DNA of 64,000 bases from Bugula neritina (GCA_964035545.1 CAXIUT010000230.1:124001-188000); one strand, 5' to 3'. Positions 32,108 to 47,837 are shown, counted from the stretch's first letter. The notes: generated by a model not told the origin, from the letters alone. Translations and numbers: made by a program.

Positions 32108-32207
32108 AAAGATACTGCAAGATACTGCAACATACTGAACTACACTGTAACATAATGAAACACACTGCAACATACTGTATTATACTGACATGCACTGGAA
32201 CATATTG
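32108..32207 (+). repeat. Marker module following block B, copy 4
   Basis: Ten decamers from aaagatactg to ggaacatattg, +575 from the junction at 31533. Confidence 0.82.
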
Positions 32208-33096
32208 AAATACACTGCAACAAATTGAAGTATACTGCAACACACTGAAACATACGGCAACATACTGAAATATACTGCAACAGATTGATATATACAGCAA
32301 CATACTGAAATATACTGCGAAACAATGCAATATACTGTAACATACTGAAATATGCTGTAGCACACTGAAATACACTGCAACTCACTGAAATATACCGCAA
32401 CATACTGAAATACACTGTAACATATTGAAATATACTGCAACATACTGCAACATACTGAAATACACTGTAACATACTGAAATACACTGCAACACACTGCAA
32501 CATACTGCAACATACTAAAATATACTGCAACATACTGAAATACACTGCAAAATACTGAATTACACTGTAACACACTGAAATATACTGCAACATACTGAAA
32601 TACACTGTAACATACTGAATTATACTGCAACATCCTGCAACATACTGAAATACACTTTAACATACTGAAATATACTGCAACATACTGAAATACACTGCTA
32701 CATACTGAAATATACTGCAACACACTGCAACATACTGCAACATACTAAAATACACTGTAACATATTGAAATACACTGCAACACATTGAAATATACTGCAA
32801 AATACTGAAATACACTGCTACATACTGAAATATACTGCGACACACTGCAACATACTGCAACATACCAAAATATACTTCAACATACTGAAATACACTGCAA
32901 AATACTGAAATATACTGCAACATACTGAAATACACTGCAAAATACTGAAATACACTGTAACATTCTGAAATATACTGCAACATACTGAAATACACTGCTA
33001 CATACTGAAATATACTGCAACACACTGCAACATACTGCAACATACTAAAACACACTGTAACATAATGAAATACACTGCAACACATTGAAATATACT

Positions 33097-33102
33097 GCAT
33101 GC
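33097..33102 (+). repeat. GCATGC junction, type A, without upstream landmark
   Basis: Preceded by aaaacacactg and taacataatg. No taacgcgctg or taactcgctg lies in the 600-800 bp upstream, where the marker-module flank joins directly. The A half of the HOR is reduced here to its junction end. Confidence 0.83.
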
Positions 33103-34971
33103 AAAATACTGAAATACACTGTTACATACTGAAATATACTGCAACACACTGCAACATACTGCAACATACTAAAATATACTGCAACATACTGAAATACACT
33201 GCAAAATACTGAAATACACTGTAACATACTGAAATATACTGCAACACACTGCAACATACTGCAACATACTAAAATACACTGTAACATATTGAAATACACT
33301 GCAACACAGTGAAATATACTGCAATGTACCGAAATATATGGTGAACTGCTGAAATATACTGTCACACATTGAAAAATACTGCAACATACTGAAATATACT
33401 GCGACACATTGCAATATACTGTAACATACTGAAATATGCTGTAGCACACTGTAACTCACTGAAATATACTGCAACATACTGAAATACACTGTAACATATT
33501 GAAATATACTGCAACATACTGAAATACAGTGCTACATACTGAAATATACTGCAACATACTGCAACATATTGAAATACACTGTAACATACTGAAATACACT
33601 GCAACATACTACAACATATTGAAAGACACTGCAACACATTGAAATATACTGCAACATACCTAAATATACGGTAATATACAGAAATATACTGTAACACATT
33701 GAAAAACACTGCAACATACTGAAATACACTGCAACACACTGAAATACACCGCAAAATACTACAACATACTGAAATGCACTGTAACATATTGAAATACACT
33801 GCAACACATTGAAATATACTGCAATGTACCAAAATATATGGTAAACTACAGAAATATACTGACACACATCGCAATATACTGTAACATACTGAAATATGCT
33901 GTAGCACACTGAAATACACTGCAACTCACTGAAATACACTGCAACATACTGAAATACACTGTAACATAATGAAATATACTGCAACATACTGCAACATACT
34001 GAAATACATTGCAACACACTGAAATACACTGCAAAACACTGTAACACACTGAAATATACTGCAATGTACCGAAATATATGGTAAACTACTGAAATATACT
34101 GTCACACATTGAAAAATACTGCAACATACTGAAATATACTGCGACACATTGCAATATACTGTAACATACTGACATATGCTGTAGCACACTGAAATACACT
34201 GCAACTCACTGAAATATACTGCAACATACTGAAATACACTTCAACACATTGAAATATACTGCAACATACTGAAATACAGTGCTACATACTGAAATATACT
34301 GCAACATACTGCAACATAGTGAAATACACTGTAACATACTGAAATACACTGCAACATACTGCAACATACTGAAATACACTGCAACACACTGAAATACACT
34401 GCAAAATACTGTAACACACTGAATTATACTGCAATACACTGCAACATACCGCAACATACTAAAATATACTGCAACATACTGAAATACACTTTAACATACT
34501 GAAATATACTGCAACATACTGAAATACGCTGCTACATACTGAAATATACTGCAACACACTGCAACATACTGCAACATACTAAAATACACTGTAACATATT
34601 GAAATACACTGCAACACATTGAAATATACTGCAAAATACTGAAATACACTGCTACATACTGAAATATACTGCGACACACTGCAACATACTGCAACATACT
34701 AAAATATACTGCAACATACTGAAATACACTGCTAAATACTGAAATACACTGTAACATACTGAAACACACTGCAAAATACTACAACATATTGAAATACACT
34801 GCAATACATTGAAATATACTGCAACATACCTAAATATACGGTAATATACTGAAATATACTGTAACACATTGAAAAATACTACAAAATACTGAAATACACT
34901 GCAACATACTACAACATACTGAAATACGCTGTAATACATTGAAATACACTGCAACACCTTGAAATATACTG

Positions 34972-35576
34972 TAACTCGCTGAAACATACTGTAACTCACT
35001 GAAATATAGTGTAATATACGGAAATGTACTGTAAAATACTGGAATATACTGTAACACACTGAAATATACTGCAACGTACTGAAATACACTGTAACATACT
35101 GAATTATACTGCAACATCCTGCAACATACTGAAATACACTGTAACATACTGAAATACACTGCAACACACTGCAACATACTGCAACATACTAAAATATACT
35201 GCAACATACTGAAATACACTGCAAAATACTGAAATACACTGTAACACACTGAAATATACTGCAACATACTGCAACATACTAAAATATGCTGCAACATACT
35301 GAAATACACTGCAAAACACTGAAATACACTATAAAATACTGAAATATACTGCAACACACTGCAACATACTGCAACATGCTAAAATATACTGCAACATACT
35401 GAAATACACTGCAAAATACTGAAATACACTGTAACATACTGAAATATACTGCAACATACTGAAATACACTGCTACATACTGAAATATACTGCAACACACT
35501 GCAACATACTGCAACATACTAAAATACACTGCAACATAATGAAATACACTGCAACACATTGAAATATACTGCATGC
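34972..35576 (+). repeat. HOR block B, copy 6
   Basis: taactcgctg to GCATGC at 35571-35576, spacing 599 bp. It is exactly 4,038 bp from copy 5 and I noticed no difference from it. Confidence 0.87.
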
Positions 35577-36145
35577 AAAATACTGAAATACACTGCTACA
35601 TACTGAAATATACTGCAACACACTGCAACATACTGCAACATACTAAAATATACTGCAACATACTGAAATACACTGCAAAATACTGAAATACACTGTAACA
35701 TACTGAAATATACTGCAACACACTGCAACATACTGCAACATACTAAAATACACTGTAACATATTGAAATACACTGCAACACAGTGAAATATACTGCAATG
35801 TACCGAAATATATGGTGAACTGCTGAAATATACTGTCACACATTGAAAAATACTGCAACATACTGAAATATACTGTAACATACTGAAATACGCTGTAGCA
35901 CACTGAAATACACTGCAACTCACTGAAATATACTGCAATATACTGAAATACACTGTAACATATTGAAAATTACTGCAGCATAGTGCAACATACTGAAATA
36001 CACTGTAACATACTGAAATACACTGCAAAATACTACAACATATTGAAATACACTGCAACACATTGAAATATACTGCAACATACCTAAATATACGGTAAGA
36101 TACTGAAATAAACTGTAACACATTGAAAAATACTGCAACATACTG

Positions 36146-36245
36146 AAAGATACTGCAAGATACTGCAACATACTGAACTACACTGTAACATAATGAAACA
36201 CACTGCAACATACTGTATTATACTGACATGCACTGGAACATATTG
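36146..36245 (+). repeat. Marker module following block B, copy 5
   Basis: Ten decamers from aaagatactg to ggaacatattg, +575 from the junction at 35571. Confidence 0.82.
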
Positions 36246-37134
36246 AAATACACTGCAACAAATTGAAGTATACTGCAACACACTGAAACATACGGCAACA
36301 TACTGAAATATACTGCAACAGATTGATATATACAGCAACATACTGAAATATACTGCGAAACAATGCAATATACTGTAACATACTGAAATATGCTGTAGCA
36401 CACTGAAATACACTGCAACTCACTGAAATATACCGCAACATACTGAAATACACTGTAACATATTGAAATATACTGCAACATACTGCAACATACTGAAATA
36501 CACTGTAACATACTGAAATACACTGCAACACACTGCAACATACTGCAACATACTAAAATATACTGCAACATACTGAAATACACTGCAAAATACTGAATTA
36601 CACTGTAACACACTGAAATATACTGCAACATACTGAAATACACTGTAACATACTGAATTATACTGCAACATCCTGCAACATACTGAAATACACTTTAACA
36701 TACTGAAATATACTGCAACATACTGAAATACACTGCTACATACTGAAATATACTGCAACACACTGCAACATACTGCAACATACTAAAATACACTGTAACA
36801 TATTGAAATACACTGCAACACATTGAAATATACTGCAAAATACTGAAATACACTGCTACATACTGAAATATACTGCGACACACTGCAACATACTGCAACA
36901 TACCAAAATATACTTCAACATACTGAAATACACTGCAAAATACTGAAATATACTGCAACATACTGAAATACACTGCAAAATACTGAAATACACTGTAACA
37001 TTCTGAAATATACTGCAACATACTGAAATACACTGCTACATACTGAAATATACTGCAACACACTGCAACATACTGCAACATACTAAAACACACTGTAACA
37101 TAATGAAATACACTGCAACACATTGAAATATACT

Positions 37135-37140
37135 GCATGC
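37135..37140 (+). repeat. GCATGC junction, type A, without upstream landmark
   Basis: Copy of the junction at 33,097, 4,038 bp downstream, with the same aaaacacactg taacataatg flank. It is the last type-A GCATGC in the window. Confidence 0.84.
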
Positions 37141-39009
37141 AAAATACTGAAATACACTGTTACATACTGAAATATACTGCAACACACTGCAACATACTGC
37201 AACATACTAAAATATACTGCAACATACTGAAATACACTGCAAAATACTGAAATACACTGTAACATACTGAAATATACTGCAACACACTGCAACATACTGC
37301 AACATACTAAAATACACTGTAACATATTGAAATACACTGCAACACAGTGAAATATACTGCAATGTACCGAAATATATGGTGAACTGCTGAAATATACTGT
37401 CACACATTGAAAAATACTGCAACATACTGAAATATACTGCGACACATTGCAATATACTGTAACATACTGAAATATGCTGTAGCACACTGCAACTCACTGA
37501 AATATACTGCAACATACTGAAATACACTGTAACATATTGAAATATACTGCAACATACTGAAATACAGTGCTACATACTGAAATATACTGCAACATACTGC
37601 AACATATTGAAATACACTGTAACATACTGAAATACACTGCAACATACTACAACATATTGAAAGACACTGCAACACATTGAAATATACTGCAACATACCTA
37701 AATATACGGTAATATACAGAAATATACTGTAACACATTGAAAAACACTGCAACATACTGAAATACACTGCAACACACTGAAATACACCGCAAAATACTAC
37801 AACATACTGAAATGCACTGTAACATATTGAAATACACTGCAACACATTGAAATATACTGCAATGTACCAAAATATATGGTAAACTACAGAAATATACTGA
37901 CACACATCGCAATATACTGTAACATACTGAAATATGCTGTAGCACACTGAAATACACTGCAACTCACTGAAATACACTGCAACATACTGAAATACACTGT
38001 AACATAATGAAATATACTGCAACATACTGCAACATACTGAAATACATTGCAACACACTGAAATACACTGCAAAACACTGTAACACACTGAAATATACTGC
38101 AATGTACCGAAATATATGGTAAACTACTGAAATATACTGTCACACATTGAAAAATACTGCAACATACTGAAATATACTGCGACACATTGCAATATACTGT
38201 AACATACTGACATATGCTGTAGCACACTGAAATACACTGCAACTCACTGAAATATACTGCAACATACTGAAATACACTTCAACACATTGAAATATACTGC
38301 AACATACTGAAATACAGTGCTACATACTGAAATATACTGCAACATACTGCAACATAGTGAAATACACTGTAACATACTGAAATACACTGCAACATACTGC
38401 AACATACTGAAATACACTGCAACACACTGAAATACACTGCAAAATACTGTAACACACTGAATTATACTGCAATACACTGCAACATACCGCAACATACTAA
38501 AATATACTGCAACATACTGAAATACACTTTAACATACTGAAATATACTGCAACATACTGAAATACGCTGCTACATACTGAAATATACTGCAACACACTGC
38601 AACATACTGCAACATACTAAAATACACTGTAACATATTGAAATACACTGCAACACATTGAAATATACTGCAAAATACTGAAATACACTGCTACATACTGA
38701 AATATACTGCGACACACTGCAACATACTGCAACATACTAAAATATACTGCAACATACTGAAATACACTGCTAAATACTGAAATACACTGTAACATACTGA
38801 AACACACTGCAAAATACTACAACATATTGAAATACACTGCAATACATTGAAATATACTGCAACATACCTAAATATACGGTAATATACTGAAATATACTGT
38901 AACACATTGAAAAATACTACAAAATACTGAAATACACTGCAACATACTACAACATACTGAAATACGCTGTAATACATTGAAATACACTGCAACACCTTGA
39001 AATATACTG

Positions 39010-39614
39010 TAACTCGCTGAAACATACTGTAACTCACTGAAATATAGTGTAATATACGGAAATGTACTGTAAAATACTGGAATATACTGTAACACACTGA
39101 AATATACTGCAACATACTGAAATACACTGTAACATACTGAATTATACTGCAACATCCTGCAACATACTGAAATACACTGTAACATACTGAAATACACTGC
39201 AACACACTGCAACATACTGCAACATACTAAAATATACTGCAACATACTGAAATACACTGCAAAATACTGAAATACACTGTAACACACTGAAATATACTGC
39301 AACATACTGCAACATACTAAAATATGCTGCAACATACTGAAATACACTGCAAAATACTGAAATACACTATAAAATACTGAAATATACTGCAACACACTGC
39401 AACATACCGCAACATGCTAAAATATACTGCAACATACTGAAATACACTGCAAAATACTGAAATACACTGTAACATACTGAAATATACTGCAACATACTGA
39501 AATACACTGCTACATACTGAAATATACTGCAACACACTGCAACATACTGCAACATACTAAAATACACTGCAACATAATGAAATACACTGCAACACATTGA
39601 AATATACTGCATGC
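39010..39614 (+). repeat. HOR block B, copy 7
   Basis: taactcgctg to GCATGC at 39609-39614, spacing 599 bp, third member of the 4,038-bp series. Confidence 0.87.
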
Positions 39615-40183
39615 AAAATACTGAAATACACTGCTACATACTGAAATATACTGCAACACACTGCAACATACTGCAACATACTAAAATATACTGCAACATA
39701 CTGAAATACACTGCAAAATACTGAAATACACTGTAACATACTGAAATATACTGCAACACACTGCAACATACTGCAACATACTAAAATACACTGTAACATA
39801 TTGAAATACACTGCAACACAGTGAAATATACTGCAATGTACCGAAATATATGGTGAACTGCTGAAATATACTGTCACACATTGAAAAATACTGCAACATA
39901 CTGAAATATACTGTAACATACTGAAATACGCTGTAGCACACTGAAATACACTGCAACTCACTGAAATATACTGCAATATACTGAAATACACTGTAACATA
40001 TTGAAAAATACTGCAGCATAGTGCAACATACTGAAATACACTGTAACATACTGAAATACACTGCAAAATACTACAACATATTGAAATACACTGCAACACA
40101 TTGAAATATACTGCAACATACCTAAATATACGGTAAGATACTGAAATAAACTGTAACACATTGAAAAATACTGCAACATACTG

Positions 40184-40283
40184 AAAGATACTGCAAGATA
40201 CTGCGACATACTGAACTACACTGTAACATAATGAAACACACTGCAACATACTGTATTATACTGAAATGCACTGGAACATATTG
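40184..40283 (+). repeat. Marker module following block B, copy 6
   Basis: Ten decamers at +575 from the junction at 39609. It has private substitutions, cgacatactg near 40,204 and gaaatgcactg where the other copies have gacatgcactg. Confidence 0.8.
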
Positions 40284-41693
40284 AAATACACTGCAACAAA
40301 TTGAAGTATACTGCAACACACTGAAACATACGGCAACATACTGAAATATACTGCAACAGATTGATATATCCAGCAACATACTGAAATATACTGCGAAACA
40401 ATGCAATATACTGTAACATACTGAAATATGCTGTAGCACACTGAAATACACTGCAACTCACTGAAATATACCGCAACATACTGAAATACACTGTAACATA
40501 TTGAAATATACTGCAACATACTGCAACATACTGAAATACACTGTAACATACTGAAATACACTGCAACACACTGCAACATACTGCAACATACTAAAATATA
40601 CTGCAACATACTGAAATACACTGCAAAATACTGAATTACACTGTAACACACTGAAATATACTGCAACATACTGAAATACACTGTAACATAATGAAATATA
40701 CTGCAACATACTGCAACATACTGAAATACATTGCAACACACTGAAATACACTGCAAAACACTGTAACACACTGAAATATACTGCAATGTACCGAAATATA
40801 TGGTAAACTACTGAAATATACTGTCACACATTGAAAAATACTGCAACATACTGAAATATACTGCGACACATTGCAATATACTGTAACATACTGACATATG
40901 CTGTAGCACACTGAAATACACTGCAACTCACTGAAATATACTGCAACATACTGAAATACACTTCAACACATTGAAATATACTGCAACATACTGAAATACA
41001 GTGCTACATACTGAAATATACTGCAACATACTGCAACATAGTGAAATACACTGTAACATACTGAAATACACTGCAACATACTGCAACATACTGAAATACA
41101 CTGCAACACACTGAAATACACTGCAAAATACTGTAACACACTGAATTATACTGCAATACACTGCAACATACCGCAACATACTAAAATATACTGCAACATA
41201 CTGAAATACACTTTAACATACTGAAATATACTGCAACATACTGAAATACGCTGCTACATACTGAAATATACTGCAACACACTGCAACATACTGCAACATA
41301 CTAAAATACACTGTAACATATTGAAATACACTGCAACACATTGAAATATACTGCAAAATACTGAAATACACTGCTACATACTGAAATATACTGCGACACA
41401 CTGCAACATACTGCAACATACTAAAATATACTGCAACATACTGAAATACACTGCTAAATACTGAAATACACTGTAACATACTGAAACACACTGCAAAATA
41501 CTACAACATATTGAAATACACTGCAATACATTGAAATATACTGCAACATACCTAAATATACGGTAATATACTGAAATATACTGTAACACATTGAAAAATA
41601 CTACAAAATACTGAAATACACTGCAACATACTACAACATACTGAAATACGCTGTAATACATTGAAATACACTGCAACACCTTGAAATATACTG

Positions 41694-42298
41694 TAACTCG
41701 CTGAAACATACTGTAACTCACTGAAATATAGTGTAATATACGGAAATGTACTGTAAAATACTGGAATATACTGTAACACACTGAAATATACTGCAACATA
41801 CTGAAATACACTGTAACATACTGAATTATACTGCAACATCCTGCAACATACTGAAATACACTGTAACATACTGAAATACACTGCAACACACTGCAACATA
41901 CTGCAACATACTAAAATATACTGCAACATACTGAAATACACTGCAAAATACTGAAATACACTGTAACACACTGAAATATACTGCAACATACTGCAACATA
42001 CTAAAATATGCTGCAACATACTGAAATACACTGCAAAATACTGAAATACACTATAACATACTGAAATATACTGCAACACACTGCAACATACCGCAACATG
42101 CTAAAATATACTGCAACATACTGAAATACACTGCAAAATACTGAAATACACTGTAACATACTGAAATATACTGCAACATACTGAAATACACTGCTACATA
42201 CTGAAATATACTGCAACACACTGCAACATACTGCAACATACTAAAATACACTGCAACATAATGAAATACACTGCAACACACTGAAATATACTGCATGC
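41694..42298 (+). repeat. HOR block B, copy 8
   Basis: taactcgctg to GCATGC at 42293-42298, spacing 599 bp, preceded by caacataatg. The unit before the final aaatatactg is caacacactg here, where the other junctions have caacacattg. Confidence 0.86.
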
Positions 42299-42867
42299 AA
42301 AATACTGAAATACACTGCTACATACTGAAATATACTGCAACACACTGCAACATACTGCAACATACTAAAATAAACTGCAACATACTGAAATACACTGCAA
42401 AATACTGAAATACACTGTAACATACTGAAATATACTGCAACACACTGCAACATACTGCAACATACTAAAATACACTGTAACATATTGAAATACACTGCAA
42501 CACAGTGAAATATACTGCAACATACCGAGATATATTGTAAACTACAGAAATATACTGACACACATTGAAAAATACTGCAACATACTGAAATATACTGTAA
42601 CATACTGAAATACGCTGTAGCACACTGAAATACACTGCAACTCACTGAAATATACTGCAATATACTGAAATACACTGTAACATATTGAAAAATACTGCAG
42701 CATAGTGCAACATACTGAAATACACTGTAACATACTGAAATACACTGCAAAATACTACAACATATTGAAATACACTGCAACACATTGAAATATACTGCAA
42801 CATACCTAAATATACGGTAAGATACTGAAATAAACTGTAACACATTGAAAAATACTGCAACATACTG

Positions 42868-42967
42868 AAAGATACTGCAAGATACTGCAACATACTGAAC
42901 TACACTGTAACATAATGAAACACACTGCAACATACTGTATTATACTGACATGCACTGGAACATATTG
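42868..42967 (+). repeat. Marker module following block B, copy 7
   Basis: Ten decamers from aaagatactg to ggaacatattg, +575 from the junction at 42293. Confidence 0.82.
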
Positions 42968-43729
42968 AAATACACTGCAACAAATTGAAGTATACTGCAA
43001 CACACTGAAACATACGGCAACATACTGAAATATACTGCAACAGATTGATATATACAGCAACATACTGAAATATACTGCGAAACAATGCAATATACTGTAA
43101 CATACTGAAATATGCTGTAGCACACTGAAATACACTGCAACTCACTGAAATATACCGCAACATACTGAAATACACTGTAACATATTGAAATATACTGCAA
43201 AATACTGCAACATACTGAAATACACTGGAACATATTGAAATACACTGCAACAAATTGAAGTATACTGCAACACACTGAAACACACTGAAATACACCGCAA
43301 AACACTACAACATACTGAAACATATTGCAACATACTGAAATACACTACTACATACTGAAATATACTGCAACATACTGCACCATACTGAAATGCACTGCAA
43401 CACACTAAAATACACCGCCAAATACTACAACATACTGAAATGCACTGTAACATATTGAAATACACTGCAACACATTGAAATATACTGTAACATACCTAAA
43501 TATACGGTAATATACCAAAATATACTGTAACACATTTAAAAATACTGCAACATACTGAAATACACTGCAACACACTGAAATACACTGCAAAATACTGTAA
43601 CACACTGAAATATACTGCAATACACTGCAACATACTGCAACATACTAAAATATACTGCAACATACTGAAATACACTGCAAAATACTGAAATACACTTTAA
43701 CATACTGAAATATACTGCAACACACTGAA

Positions 43730-45029
43730 ATACACTGCTACATACTGAAATATACTGCAACACACTGCAACATACTGCAACATACTAAAATACACTGTAA
43801 CATATTGAAATACACTGCAACACATTGAAATATACTGCAAAATACTGAAATACACTGCTACATACTGAAATATACTGCGACGCACTGCAACATACTGCAA
43901 CATACTAAAATATACTGCAACATACTGAAATACACTGCAAAATACTGAAATACACTGTAACATACTGAAATATACTGCAACATACTGAAATACATTGCTA
44001 CATACTGAAATATACTGCAACACACTGCAACATACTGCAACATACTAAAATATACTGCAACATACTGAAATATACTGCAACATACTAAAATACACTATAA
44101 CATATTGAAATACACTGCAGCACATTGAAATATACTGCAATGTACCGAAATATATGGTAAACTACTGAAATATACTGTCACACATTGAAAAATACTGCAA
44201 CATACTGAAATATACTGCGACACATTGCAATATACTGTAACATACTGAAATATGCTGTAGCACACTGAAATACACTGCAACTCACTGAAATATACTGCAA
44301 CATACTGAAATACACTTCAACACATTGAAATATACTGCAACATACTGAAATACAGTGCTACATACTGAAATATACTGCAACATACTGTAACATAGTGAAA
44401 TACACTGTAACATACTGAAATACACTGCAACATACTACAACATATTGAAATACACTGCAACACATTGAAATATACTGTAACATACCTAAATATACAGTAA
44501 TATACCAAAATATACTGTAACACATTTAAAAAAACTGCAACATACTGAAATACACTGCAACACACTGAAATACACTGCAAAATACTGTAACACACTGAAA
44601 TATACTGCAATATACTGAAATACACTGCAAAATACTGAAATACACTTTAACATACTGAAATATACTGCAACATACTGAAATACACTGCTACATACTGAAA
44701 TATACTGCAACACACTGCAACATACTGCAACAACCTAAAATACACTGTAACATATTGAAATAGACTGCAACACATTGAAATATACTGCAAAATACTGAAA
44801 TACACTGCTACATACTGAAATATACTGCAACACACTGCAACATACTGCAACATACTAAAATATACTGCAACATACTGAAATACACTGCTAAATACTGAAA
44901 TACACTGTAACATACTGAAATACACTGCAAAATACTACAACATATTGAAATACACTGCAATACATTGAAATATACTGCAACATACCTAAATATACGGTAA
45001 TATACTGAAATATACTGTAACACATTGAA
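43730..45029 (+). repeat. 1,300-bp tandem duplication, copy 1
   Basis: Matches 45,030-46,329 at 1,300 bp. I saw no difference in the parts compared. The join is visible near 45,030, where a cacattg end runs straight into aaatacactgctacatactg instead of the usual aaaatactacaaaatactg. The homologous 49.9-51.2 kb region has one copy only. Confidence 0.86.
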
Positions 45030-46329
45030 ATACACTGCTACATACTGAAATATACTGCAACACACTGCAACATACTGCAACATACTAAAATACACTGTAA
45101 CATATTGAAATACACTGCAACACATTGAAATATACTGCAAAATACTGAAATACACTGCTACATACTGAAATATACTGCGACGCACTGCAACATACTGCAA
45201 CATACTAAAATATACTGCAACATACTGAAATACACTGCAAAATACTGAAATACACTGTAACATACTGAAATATACTGCAACATACTGAAATACATTGCTA
45301 CATACTGAAATATACTGCAACACACTGCAACATACTGCAACATACTAAAATATACTGCAACATACTGAAATATACTGCAACATACTAAAATACACTATAA
45401 CATATTGAAATACACTGCAGCACATTGAAATATACTGCAATGTACCGAAATATATGGTAAACTACTGAAATATACTGTCACACATTGAAAAATACTGCAA
45501 CATACTGAAATATACTGCGACACATTGCAATATACTGTAACATACTGAAATATGCTGTAGCACACTGAAATACACTGCAACTCACTGAAATATACTGCAA
45601 CATACTGAAATACACTTCAACACATTGAAATATACTGCAACATACTGAAATACAGTGCTACATACTGAAATATACTGCAACATACTGTAACATAGTGAAA
45701 TACACTGTAACATACTGAAATACACTGCAACATACTACAACATATTGAAATACACTGCAACACATTGAAATATACTGTAACATACCTAAATATACAGTAA
45801 TATACCAAAATATACTGTAACACATTTAAAAAAACTGCAACATACTGAAATACACTGCAACACACTGAAATACACTGCAAAATACTGTAACACACTGAAA
45901 TATACTGCAATATACTGAAATACACTGCAAAATACTGAAATACACTTTAACATACTGAAATATACTGCAACATACTGAAATACACTGCTACATACTGAAA
46001 TATACTGCAACACACTGCAACATACTGCAACAACCTAAAATACACTGTAACATATTGAAATAGACTGCAACACATTGAAATATACTGCAAAATACTGAAA
46101 TACACTGCTACATACTGAAATATACTGCAACACACTGCAACATACTGCAACATACTAAAATATACTGCAACATACTGAAATACACTGCTAAATACTGAAA
46201 TACACTGTAACATACTGAAATACACTGCAAAATACTACAACATATTGAAATACACTGCAATACATTGAAATATACTGCAACATACCTAAATATACGGTAA
46301 TATACTGAAATATACTGTAACACATTGAA
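45030..46329 (+). repeat. 1,300-bp tandem duplication, copy 2
   Basis: Shares with copy 1 the private variant tatacagtaa (44,491 and 45,791), where the 50.6-kb homologue and most of the array have tatacggtaa. The duplication therefore happened after this unit separated from the 47.6-52.2 kb unit. Confidence 0.86.
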
Positions 46330-46427
46330 AAATACTACAAAATACTGAAATACACTGCAACATACTACAACATACTGAAATACGCTGTAATACATTGAAA
46401 TACACTGCAACACATTGAAATATACTG

Positions 46428-46437
46428 TAACGCGCTG
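46428..46437 (+). repeat. A landmark taacgcgctg without a GCATGC junction
   Basis: Only seven taacgcgctg decamers occur in the window. This one leads, 439 bp later, into a diverged marker module (tgcattatactgacatac near 46,866) instead of a type-A junction. It matches the landmark at 51,272 and links the A block to the right-domain sequence type. Confidence 0.8.
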
Positions 46438-47837
46438 AAACATACCGTAACTCCCTGAAATATAGTGTAATATACGGAAATGTACTGTAAAATACTGGAA
46501 TATACTGTAACACACTGAAATATACTGCAACATACTGAAATACACTGTAACATACTGAATTATACTGCAACATCCTGCAACATACTGAAATACACTGTAA
46601 CATACTGAAATACACTGCAACACACTGCAACATACTGCAACATACTAAAATATACTGCAACATACTGAAATACACTGTAACATACTGAAATACACTGCAA
46701 AATACTACAACATATTGAAATACACTGCAACATACCTAAATATACGGCAAGATACTGAAATATACTGTAACACATTAAAAAGTACAGCAACATACTGAAA
46801 GATACTGCAAGATACTGCAACATACTAAAATACACTGTAACATAATGAAACACACTGCAACATACTGCATTATACTGACATACACTGGAACATAATGAAA
46901 TACACTGCAACAAATTGAAGTATACTGCAACACACCGAAACATACGGCAACATACTGAAATATACTGCGACAGATTGAAATGTACAGCAACATACTGAAA
47001 TATACTGCGACACATTGCAATATACTGCAACATACTGAAATACGCGGTAATATATTGAAATACACTGCAACACATTGAAATATACTGCAACATACTGAAA
47101 TATACTGCGACACATTGCAATATACTGTAACATACTGAAATATGCTGTAGCACATTGAAATACACTGCAACTCACTGAAATATACTGCAACATACTGAAA
47201 TACACTGTAACATATTGAAATACACTGCAACATACTGAAATACAGTGCTACATACTGAAATATACTGCAACATACTGCAACATACTGAAATACACTGTAA
47301 CAAACTGAAATACACTGCAACATACTACAACATTTTGAAACACACTGCAACACATTGAAATATACTGCAACATACTGAAATATACTGCTACATACTGAAA
47401 TATACTGCAACACACTGCAACATACTGCAACATACTAAAATACACTGTAACATATTGAAATACACTGCAACACATTGAAATATACTGCAAAATACTGAAA
47501 TACACTGCTACATACTGAAATATACTGCGACACACTGCAACATACTGCAACATACTGCAACATACTAAAATATACTGCAACATACTGAAATACACTGCTA
47601 AATACTGAAATACACTGTAACATACTGAAACACACTGCAAAATACTACAACATATTGAAATACACTGCAATACATTGAAATATACTGCAACATACCTAAA
47701 TATACGGTAATATACTGAAATATACTGTAACACATTGAAAAATACTACAAAATACTGAAATACACTGCAACATACTACAACATACTGAAATACGCTGTAA
47801 TACATTGAAATACACTGCAACACCTTGAAATATACTG

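Larger units (their letters stand above)
29099..33096 (+). repeat. Short HOR unit 6 (3,998 bp)
   Basis: Type-A junction to type-A junction with block B at 30,934-31,538. From about 29,550 onward it matches the next unit at an offset of 4,038 bp. Near 29,540 it lacks 50 bp that the later copies have. Near 33,450 the next unit lacks 10 bp (a gaaacacact unit) that this one has, which explains 3,998 against 4,038. Confidence 0.82.
33097..37134 (+). repeat. Short HOR unit 7 (4,038 bp)
   Basis: Type-A junction to type-A junction. It is part of the series matching at exactly 4,038 bp from about 29,550 to 40,685, nearly three copies. Between 30,168 and 33,450 the first and second copies looked identical wherever I compared them. 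A clear difference is T at 33,452 against C at 37,490. Confidence 0.85.
41411..47554 (+). repeat. 6,144-bp HOR unit, copy 1
   Basis: It matches 47,555 onward at 6,144 bp up to about 45,029, then at 4,844 bp, because this copy contains an extra 1,300-bp tandem duplication. A 40-bp deletion near 51,800 in the other copy lowers the offset further to 4,804. It contains block B at 41,694, its marker module, and taacgcgctg at 46,428, which is not followed by a type-A junction. Confidence 0.82.
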
